A stretch of 38,837 nucleotides of DNA, from NCBI GenBank assembly GCA_001919715.1, contig MNIJ01000199.1, forward strand, positions 1 to 38,837. The letters are read 5' to 3'. The translations under genes and the position numbers were made by a program. Within the stretch, counting starts at the first letter, position 1, and each line of letters begins with the position of its first letter. Below, piece after piece: positions 20,300 to 27,565 of this stretch. Source of the DNA: Acidobacteria bacterium 13_1_20CM_58_21. Lineage in GTDB: Bacteria > Acidobacteriota > Terriglobia > Acidiferrales > UBA7541. The notes beneath the pieces are model-generated. The model worked only from the letters and a program-made list of their open reading frames with translations. It was not told the origin of the DNA and made no database searches.

Positions 20300-20542
20300 A
20301 ACACTACCCTCCCTCGGTTGCATCTAGTCCGCCGATGCAAGCAGACCGGCAAATGACATCTTACCTCAGGGGCGGCGAGCCAAGTGCGTCGGCTGGCATT
20401 TGAAGAGGCCATCACACTAGGGATGGCGAGGCTCATAGGCTATGTGAGTGCATACTGACACACAAGAGGCGGAGAATTCAGTAAGAACGAGGCGCGGTTA
20501 CTCTAGGACGAAAGGAATGCACGGCCCCAAGCACGAGACCCG

Positions 20543-21235
20543 CTATGTTGCCGACAACTCCTTGTGAGCTTCCGCGACGGGGAGTTCCGGCCAGAGCACC
20601 TTGAGCAGGACTCCGTTTCCTTCCTCGTACACCAGAGTAAAGACGCGTGAGCAGCGCTCACACAGCCAATAATGGTTTACGCCGTGAATTCCGCCTGGCG
20701 AGTCAGCTGTTGAATGTTTCCCATTTGTTGAAATCGGATCGGGCCGAAACCGGAAGAATTTGCCACCTCCGGTCCAATGAAAGGCAGTCGGACAGACCGG
20801 GTTTGCACACTTGGGATGCTGCTTCTGGTACAGCGGCGTACCTCTCAACGTTCCCCTGTGCGCCTGTCGAGCGGCCGCCCGTTCTTTTTCCAAACGCTGA
20901 ATAGTTGCCCTCAGCCAGCTTCCAACGGTTTCGTCGATCTCGTTCTGATCGCTGTAGCGGTAAAGGGAATCTAGCGTTTCACCAGATACATTGAACGGAA
21001 TGTGGCGGCAGGGGATCTCTTCGGAGCGGCGCTCGGGTGGCACCAGGCGCGTTAGAACACAATCACGGCACGGACCGGGGTTATCTTTGCAATCGTAGTT
21101 CATGCATGTGAGAGAGTCTTCGAAGATAAACTGAGGTCTCCAGAGTGTTTTTGGCGAACGCCCATAACCTCCATCCTCGAGGAATTGAAGTTCAAATTTC
21201 AAGACCGCCAACAGGTCTCGCTCATCCTTTTGCAT
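20543..21235 (-). CDS. Cys-rich putative metal-binding protein of unknown function
   Basis: 230 aa ORF with cysteine clusters CMNYDCKDNPGPCRDC, CRH, CANPVC and YWLCERCSRVFTLVYEEGNG. Confidence 0.7.
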   Translation of the reverse strand: MQKDERDLLAVLKFELQFLEDGGYGRSPKTLWRPQFIFEDSLTCMNYDCKDNPGPCRDCVLTRLVPPERRSEEIPCRHIPFNVSGETLDSLYRYSDQNEIDETVGSWLRATIQRLEKERAAARQAHRGTLRGTPLYQKQHPKCANPVCPTAFHWTGGGKFFRFRPDPISTNGKHSTADSPGGIHGVNHYWLCERCSRVFTLVYEEGNGVLLKVLWPELPVAEAHKELSAT

Positions 21236-21285
21236 CTTGCACCTCCCACCGATTCAAAATATGGGCCCTTGAGCAAGAGGTTGCT

Positions 21286-21321
21286 GTAACCCCCGTCACG
21301 CGGCACTGTGACGGCCATCAC
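21286..21321. promoter_or_regulatory. Paired CRP-like operator in the divergent intergenic region between the Cys-rich gene and the Crp/Fnr gene
   Basis: GTAACCCCCGTCAC (21286-21299) and GTGACGGCCATCAC (21308-21321), centres 22 bp apart; TACAAA (21344-21349) would place the second box at about -41.5. Confidence 0.65.
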
Positions 21322-21447
21322 CGCGACTAGCGTTCGATTGCGCTACAAATGTCAGGCCAGTTCTCATTTGCCGGATGGCTGTATATGCCAAGCGGGTTTC
21401 GTTTTGTGTCGCGCAGGGAGGGAGGTATACTCCGGGGCGGTGACTTC

Positions 21448-22164
21448 ATGCGCGCCCCTTACGGTTTAGAAATCATTGAGAGCTGTCTGTCCTGCCCCCA
21501 CCGCGAGGATCGGCTCTTTTGTAACCTTCCTCCCCCTGCGGTGCAGAAGTTGGCGGCCATCCCCTCGGCGGCGGCTTACCCGAAGGGGGCAACCCTGTTC
21601 GTAGAAGGGCAGTCAGCGCGCGGAGTTTTCATTTTATGCAGTGGCAAGGTCAAACTGTCGACTTCCTCCGCCGATGGGAAAAGTCTCATTCTTAGGATCT
21701 CGGAACAGGGAGAGGTCCTGGGCCTGCCCGCGACGGTCACCGGCAAACCTTATGAGCTCACCGCCGATGTGATCGAACCTACGCAAGCAAATTTCATTTC
21801 TCGAACAGATTTCTTGCTGTTCCTGCGTGAGCATGGCGAGGCAGCCCTGCGCGTGGCGCAGCAGCTCGGTGAAACGTATCATTTGGCGATCGCGGAAATG
21901 CGCACCATTGGGCTCTCTCGTTCCGCGGCTGAGAAGTTGGCCCGCTTCCTGCTAGATCTCGCTGCAAACCATGATGAAGAAAAAGGCGAGGTGAAGCTCA
22001 CGCTTACCCTCACGCACGAAGAGATCGCCCAAATGATCGGAGCTTCCCGAGAGACCGTGACGCGGCTGTTCGCCGATTTCAAGAAAAAAGATTTCTTGCA
22101 AGTAAAAGGTTCGACGCTTATTATAAGAAACAAGGCGGGGCTCGAAAGCGTCGTGGCCGCTTAG
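21448..22164 (+). CDS. Crp/Fnr-family transcriptional regulator with N-terminal cysteine cluster
   Basis: ESCLSCPHREDRLFCNL (possible Fe-S ligands, plus ILCSGKVKLS); cNMP-like fold; HTH LTHEEIAQMIGASRETVTRLFADFKKKDFL. ORF is open from 21349; inner ATG preferred. Confidence 0.9.
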   Translation: MRAPYGLEIIESCLSCPHREDRLFCNLPPPAVQKLAAIPSAAAYPKGATLFVEGQSARGVFILCSGKVKLSTSSADGKSLILRISEQGEVLGLPATVTGKPYELTADVIEPTQANFISRTDFLLFLREHGEAALRVAQQLGETYHLAIAEMRTIGLSRSAAEKLARFLLDLAANHDEEKGEVKLTLTLTHEEIAQMIGASRETVTRLFADFKKKDFLQVKGSTLIIRNKAGLESVVAA

Positions 22165-22197
22165 CTCCTTCCCCTTCCAGGAAATCCTCTTCGCTTG

Positions 22198-22233
22198 TTG
22201 ATGTCCGTCACATCGATCGGTGACGCAGCTCGT
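22198..22233. promoter_or_regulatory. Partly decayed paired CRP-like operator upstream of the usp relic
   Basis: TTGATGTCCGTCAC (22198-22211) and GTGACGCAGCTCGT (22220-22233); inner part CGTCAC-N8-GTGACG is a perfect inverted pair with the same 22-bp spacing. Confidence 0.5.
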
Positions 22234-22793
22234 TGGAGTGCCTCAGGAGACCATGCTTGTCCGGGCCCAGTCGGTTTGGTCGCCAGTCGAGCAGGCATTG
22301 AACGAGTGTGAGGTTGACATGGTGATTTTGGGTACGCATGGACGCACCGGCGCTATGAAGCTGTTGCTTCGTTCCGTAGCGGAAGAAATCTTCAGGCAAG
22401 CCGGTGTACCGGTTCTCACGATTGGTCCGTCCGTAAGAAAAGGGGTTTCCTAGCCGGGGCCAATTTCGTCGGGTGCTGTTTGCAACCGATTTCACGAAGG
22501 AAGCGCAGGCGGCAGCGCCGTACGCCATTTCCATGGCCCGGGAGAATCAAGCGCGACTCGTGCTCCTGCACGTGATGCCTGACCCAGATTCCAAGATGAG
22601 GAAGAGGACCCCGCAAGACTCAGTGGCCAATGTGATGCATCAGCTCTACGAGTTGATTCCGCCGGAGGCGGAGCTGTGGTGTCGTCTGGAGGCTACCGTG
22701 CGTTTCGGAAACCCCGCGGAGCGAATTCTTGAAGCTATCATGGAAATCGAAGCCGATCTGATCGTGTTGGCAGTCCGCGATCGTTTTAGTTAA
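22220..22793 (+). pseudogene. Decayed two-domain universal stress protein
   Basis: VEQALNECEVDMVILGTHGRTGAMKLLLRSVAEEIFRQAGVPVLTIGPSVRKGVS*, then in another frame RRVLFATDFTKEAQAAAPYAISMARENQARLVLLHV...AERILEAIMEIEADLIVLAVRDRFS*. N-terminus and C-terminus are missing relative to the intact copy at 14937-15821. Confidence 0.85.
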
Positions 22794-23107
22794 TACTCCT
22801 CTGCAATTCTCCGATGCCGATGAGATTGAATCAGCCGACCAAGGCCGGTTTTTCTTGGAAGCTTTATTTCCCTTTCCCGGGAAGGGAATCGCCGCCATCG
22901 AATTCACAGGCTAGGAGTATCCAATTAGAACATACACTGTCTATGGAACCTGTGTCGGCTTATACTACCGCATGTGGAGATTGGGACTTCTTAAATCTTC
23001 GCGTCGCAAACACATTCAGATCCCGCTGAACTTCAACGAGGGTTGCGGGAATTGTTCTTGATGAGTGCACGACCTCGTCTCTGGCTCTGGGGATACTAGG
23101 AGCGAGA

Positions 23108-24511
23108 ATGGTTTCTCAAAGTGGGAAGGCCGATCCGCCAGTCCGGATTGTAGCAATTGACGACGACTTGGAATTTCTTGACTTCCTCACCCAGGCGCTA
23201 AGCGAAAGCAGGCTGGAAATCGTCACTTCTGCCAATCCTGAGGAGGGATTGGACTTGGCCTTGGGGGTGCGCACGGATATTGTTCTGCTGGACCTAATGA
23301 TGCCCAGTTGCAGGGGCTTGGAAGTCCTGGACAAAATCGTCAGGGTGAACCCCACTATTAATGTAATTCTCCTGACCGGCGAATACTCGACGGAATCCGC
23401 AGTTGAGGCTATCCAAAAGGGTGCAGCCGACTATTTGAATAAACCAATTTCAGTCGAAGTGCTGCGACGCCGGGTGGGGAAGTTCGTGGACATTGCTCGT
23501 CAGCGGCGTGAAGCTACGCAAATTAGTCGTGACCTCGTGGAGGCTTTTCAGTTTGAGGGAATCGTAGGCTGGAGCCCTCTAATGTTGGAAGTATTTGATC
23601 GGATTCGACGCGTTGCTCCACATTTTCGGAATATTTTGATTAGCGGAGATACGGGAACGGGGAAGGAATTGGTGGCGCGCTCGCTCCATCGCCTTGGTCC
23701 TGTGCCTTCCGGACCCTTTGTGGTTTGCAATTGTGGAGCAATGGTCGAAACCTTGTTCGAGAGCGAGGTGTTTGGTCACGTGCAAGGAGCATTCACGGGG
23801 GCGGTCCAAGACAAGAAGGGATATTTTGAGCTTGCACATAGGGGCACTCTTTTCTTGGATGAAATAGGGGATGCCAGTCTCTCGACCCAGGCCAAGCTCC
23901 TTCGAGTGTTGCAGGACCATGTCGTACAACGCGTTGGATCCCCAGCGCTTCATGAGGTTGACGTGCACGTGGTAACCGCGACCAATCGCGATCTGCGCGC
24001 GATGGTGACAGAAAAGAAGTTTAGAGAGGATCTCTACTATCGAATTTCCCCCGTCGAAATCAAGTTACCGCGATTGTCCCGGCGCCGAGAGGATTTGCCC
24101 TTGCTCGAACGCCATTTTCTGGAGCGTTTCGCAGCACAATACAGTAAGCCCATTCGCGGAATTACGCGAAAGACTCAGATACTCTTGGCTCGACATTCCT
24201 GGCCGGGGAATGTACGTGAACTGGAAAACGTTCTCGCTCATGCCTGCATGATGGCGCAGGGAGATGTAATCGATGTTCGAGACCTTCCGGAAATGATGCG
24301 CGTCGAGCAATCAAACATCGGCGACTTGGATCCCGATCTGCGTTCACTCGAGGAAGTTCAGCGTCGGCATGTCCAACGCGTTCTCAAAGTCGTCAAGGAT
24401 AACAAGGCTCAAGCTGCAGAAATCCTTGGAATAGGCCGCACTACGCTATACCGCATACTCGCAGAAGATGAAGCCCTTGCAGAAAATGAACGCAAGCACA
24501 AAGGTGCGTAG
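23108..24511 (+). CDS. Sigma-54-dependent response regulator (REC-AAA+-Fis HTH, NtrC family)
   Basis: Receiver IVAIDDDLEFLDFL...DIVLLDLMMP; Walker A GDTGTGKELVA; sigma-54 contact loop GAFTGA; Walker B GTLFLDEIGD; Fis-type HTH KAQAAEILGIGRTTLYRIL. Confidence 0.95.
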   Translation: MVSQSGKADPPVRIVAIDDDLEFLDFLTQALSESRLEIVTSANPEEGLDLALGVRTDIVLLDLMMPSCRGLEVLDKIVRVNPTINVILLTGEYSTESAVEAIQKGAADYLNKPISVEVLRRRVGKFVDIARQRREATQISRDLVEAFQFEGIVGWSPLMLEVFDRIRRVAPHFRNILISGDTGTGKELVARSLHRLGPVPSGPFVVCNCGAMVETLFESEVFGHVQGAFTGAVQDKKGYFELAHRGTLFLDEIGDASLSTQAKLLRVLQDHVVQRVGSPALHEVDVHVVTATNRDLRAMVTEKKFREDLYYRISPVEIKLPRLSRRREDLPLLERHFLERFAAQYSKPIRGITRKTQILLARHSWPGNVRELENVLAHACMMAQGDVIDVRDLPEMMRVEQSNIGDLDPDLRSLEEVQRRHVQRVLKVVKDNKAQAAEILGIGRTTLYRILAEDEALAENERKHKGA

Positions 24512-24921
24512 TAAGAGCTTGGACGCAGGAACCTCCAATCCCCGAGAACGCAGCGCGGCGTTCCAATAGCTGACGCCGGTGTGGCCCGGTCGGGGTGCGC
24601 CTTATGAACGCGCCGTTGTCCGGGCACGGTCCTCGAACGTGTTAAGGAAACAAGTGTTGGGTTATCCGCTGGCCCGATGATTGTTGGGGTCCGCTCTTAT
24701 CACTCAGTACCAATCTAGCGGATCGACTCAGTGTCAAGCTCTAGTTTGGGTCGTTCTGCCGTCAAACTTTTTTCCAACTGCCCACGCCATATGGGTAACC
24801 AAGCATATTGCATGTGATAACTATCTATGGTACTCGATAGTACTAGGTGTTCAATATCGAACAGACGCAGATTACTTATATGATGAAAATTTGCCTAGAG
24901 GTTAATTCTGACTAGGCCCGG

Positions 24922-24963
24922 GGGGCAGTCAAGGGCGGAAGGGGGACTGCCCCACGGGTTTTT
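24922..24963 (+). terminator. Possible hairpin terminator
   Basis: Stem GGGGCAGTC (24922-24930) / GACTGCCCC (24945-24953), 14-nt loop, followed by ACGGGTTTTT. Confidence 0.3.
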
Positions 24964-25210
24964 GCCAAGCCCAGCTAGTCTGGCAAGGTCCGCACCAACC
25001 ACTTCTGTGAAAGCCACGCCCATCCCAAAACCTTGACGCGACGCCCGTACTTTGCCTCTTACTGGATCTGCCGTTCCCACAGGGAGAGCGTCAACTCGAT
25101 TTCTGTTTCTGATGGAAGCGGATTCAACATGTCGAGATAACATCTGCCAAGACTTATGTGCCTCAACTGCCCCGGCAATGACAGATTTCGACTCAAGATA
25201 CTTGAACTAC
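24955..25210 (-). pseudogene. Frameshifted PilZ-domain fragment
   Basis: LPGQLRHISLGRCYLDMLNPLPSETEIELTLSL in one frame, continuing as VGTADPVRGKVRASRQGFGMGVAFTEVVGADLARL in another; matches the PilZ 'NISLGGCYVE...LP.G..V.L.L...RG.VR....GFGMGV.F' pattern. Confidence 0.65.
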
Positions 25211-25382
25211 TTCTGAACAAGACTTGCTGCACCCCATGGACCTGATGAGGAATAAAGCGCATGAGCCCAACAACATGACATCGGTGTATAAATCGGCAGG
25301 TCGCCGGTGTAACTCCCATTCTCGGCTTCAGATTTGTTCAACATGGTGCCAGTCAAGAACGAAGCTTCTCGGCAAATGGGCA

Positions 25383-26231
25383 TCATGCTGAATGGATGAG
25401 CTGGAAGGACTGCAAGCAGCGTCGCGCGGTATCGAGCTCGGTAAACCGGCTGCCTTCTTGTTCGATTAGGTAGTACTCGACTCCACCGGCACTTTCGGCT
25501 GCTTCGAAAATGTTTTTCCATTCTGCCGCACCTTCTCCGAAGAGAACCGTGAAACCCTTCGCCGGTTCCGGTGACCAGTCTTTGAGATGGAGAGAGCGGA
25601 TTCTGCCCGGATTCGTGCGAATCCAGGCCACCGGATCAGAACCGGCCTCCAGACAAGTGCCCACGTCCAGCTGCAGCATGATCGATGGTTTGGTATTCTT
25701 TGCGAGGATTTCGATGGGCCGCTGATTTTCGACGGGAATGAACTCCCGTTGGTGATTGTGATATCCCACCCTCAAACCGGATGATTCAAGTTGGTCGGCG
25801 GCAAGATTCAGGGTATCAGCGACAGTCTTCCAGCCGTCCACACCAGGTTTCGGATCCGCCGAAGCCATGACTACGTATTTACTGCCCAGAATCAGGTTCA
25901 TGTCGCGCGCCCGGGGGGTGTTCTCCGCGCTCAGGGAAGAGCTGCCGTTGTGCGTCGAGAAGCACCGGATGCCGAGGTCGTCCAGAAGCTTTCTCATCTG
26001 CTTTGTTTGATTCTCGGACCACTCGAAATAGGGCGCATAGAATTCGACACCCTGATATCCCATATGCGCGACGGCGCGAACCGTGCCCTCTGGATCTTTC
26101 TTCAGTTCATCCCGGACAGAATAGAGTTCCAGGCCGACCGGAATCGGTTTCGCCGCGCGAACTGAGAGTGCACACGGCAACATTGCCGAAAAAGCGAGGA
26201 ACGAACGTCGCGAAAGAGTGTGTGGCAGCAT
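25383..26231 (-). CDS. Exported sugar phosphate isomerase/epimerase-like TIM-barrel protein
   Basis: LSRRSFLAFSAMLPCALSVRA signal; PVGLELYSVRDELKKDPEGTVRAVAHMGYQGVEFY; LRVGYHNHQREF; RIRSLHLKDW. Confidence 0.88.
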   Translation of the reverse strand: MLPHTLSRRSFLAFSAMLPCALSVRAAKPIPVGLELYSVRDELKKDPEGTVRAVAHMGYQGVEFYAPYFEWSENQTKQMRKLLDDLGIRCFSTHNGSSSLSAENTPRARDMNLILGSKYVVMASADPKPGVDGWKTVADTLNLAADQLESSGLRVGYHNHQREFIPVENQRPIEILAKNTKPSIMLQLDVGTCLEAGSDPVAWIRTNPGRIRSLHLKDWSPEPAKGFTVLFGEGAAEWKNIFEAAESAGGVEYYLIEQEGSRFTELDTARRCLQSFQLIHSA

Positions 26232-26435
26232 AGCTGAATTGTACCGAAAAATGACCGAGATTTGATTCCTTTTTGTTCTGAGCGCATGCGCTTTCTCGAT
26301 GTAAGACTCAGCGGGATTCAGAAGGGTCAGAAATTCTTGCGCGCAGCTCTGGCGGGCCAAGGGCCAAGTGAGCAGGTCCGACACCTGTTGGCTGCGGGAT
26401 CCAGCGATTGGTTAGCTGGAGTCACTTGCGGACGG

Positions 26436-27539
26436 TTAGTAGAAATCGCGGGAATCGATTCGTTTTCCGGAGAGCCCGAGTTGCAGAATGTCCATTTGTT
26501 CCGGCCGGTCAAAAATCCTGCCCGGGAAAAAGATTTTTGCCACCACGCGGACACCGCCGAACGCCGCGCCCAGGACCACGGCCGCCACCATGAACAGACC
26601 TGTCACTAGGAATATCCTGGTGAGAATCGTCACCCACGGTGGATCGGTAATCGTGTGTCTCGGCTCGTGCCAGGTCACCTCTGTTTCGTAATTCAACGCG
26701 CTCCGCAGCGCATCGCCATAAGCCGCTGAGGAGGGCTTCAGTACGAGTGCGAGCAGGGAAGCCTTGCGTTCAATGGTTGTTCCCGCCTGCTTGGTGGCCG
26801 GAGAAAGCGCCTGCTCCAGATGTCGCAGGTGCTGCTCCGCCAGTTGCGGGGTGGGATATTCGATCAGTAGCAATCCTGCCGAGTCCTTGCCGTTGCGATA
26901 CTCCGCGATCATGGCCTCCGCGCCAGAGGCAAACCCTGCTTCACTCACAAGGTTCGTGAATTCCTCGTGTCTTAGCGCGTTCAGCGCGTTCTGCAACGCC
27001 GCAGGCCCTAGCGCGTACCTTTGCGTCCCGTCCGAGAAGCCGCTCGGCAAATACGTCCGAATCGGCGGCAGTGGCGTCTGTTCGGAGTGCTTCCGGACCA
27101 TCGCCGCAAGTTGTTGCAGCTCATCGGTAGTAGGAGTCTGTGGCGGCCTGACCTCCAGGATTAGGTTGCCGACGAGCAGCAGCAGGCGCTCCTGGTCGAT
27201 CGCCGAAGGCCCTCCGATCGTGGACGGATGCATGTGGGGCCCAAACTCTGAGGTGTAGGCTTCGTACGCGCCGCTGGGGTCCCGGAATTGCCGGAGTGTG
27301 ACTCCCACCTTCTCAGTCCCGTCGGAATACTCTTCAGCGAGCCAGTTCTTCAGACCCGACTCGGCGAATACCTGTGCTCGCCCGTCGTCAGTCTTGATCT
27401 TGATGGGGGAACTGACGGCGTTCCATCGCCCAAATCGTACGGGGAATACTCGCTCAAGTGCACTTTGCGCAAACAAACGGGGTGCGCCAGCCACGGCGGC
27501 CATAAAGAGCGACAGGCAGATGAGGCGAGGCATTCGCAT
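26436..27539 (-). CDS. DUF6599-like exported protein with C-terminal transmembrane helix
   Basis: LERVFPVRFGRWNAVSSPIKIK...EYSDGTEKVGVTLRQFRDPSGAYEAYT; late hydrophobic helix ILTRIFLVTGLFMVAAVVLGAAFGG. Confidence 0.7.
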   Translation of the reverse strand: MRMPRLICLSLFMAAVAGAPRLFAQSALERVFPVRFGRWNAVSSPIKIKTDDGRAQVFAESGLKNWLAEEYSDGTEKVGVTLRQFRDPSGAYEAYTSEFGPHMHPSTIGGPSAIDQERLLLLVGNLILEVRPPQTPTTDELQQLAAMVRKHSEQTPLPPIRTYLPSGFSDGTQRYALGPAALQNALNALRHEEFTNLVSEAGFASGAEAMIAEYRNGKDSAGLLLIEYPTPQLAEQHLRHLEQALSPATKQAGTTIERKASLLALVLKPSSAAYGDALRSALNYETEVTWHEPRHTITDPPWVTILTRIFLVTGLFMVAAVVLGAAFGGVRVVAKIFFPGRIFDRPEQMDILQLGLSGKRIDSRDFY

Positions 27540-27565
27540 CCCATCCTCTATTAGACACTAACGGC

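Noticed and set aside
20440-20465. TGTGAGTGCATACTGACACA upstream of xfp looked like another CRP-type box
   Set aside because: Only the outer TGTG/CACA arms are symmetric; spacing and inner bases do not fit GTGA-N6-TCAC.
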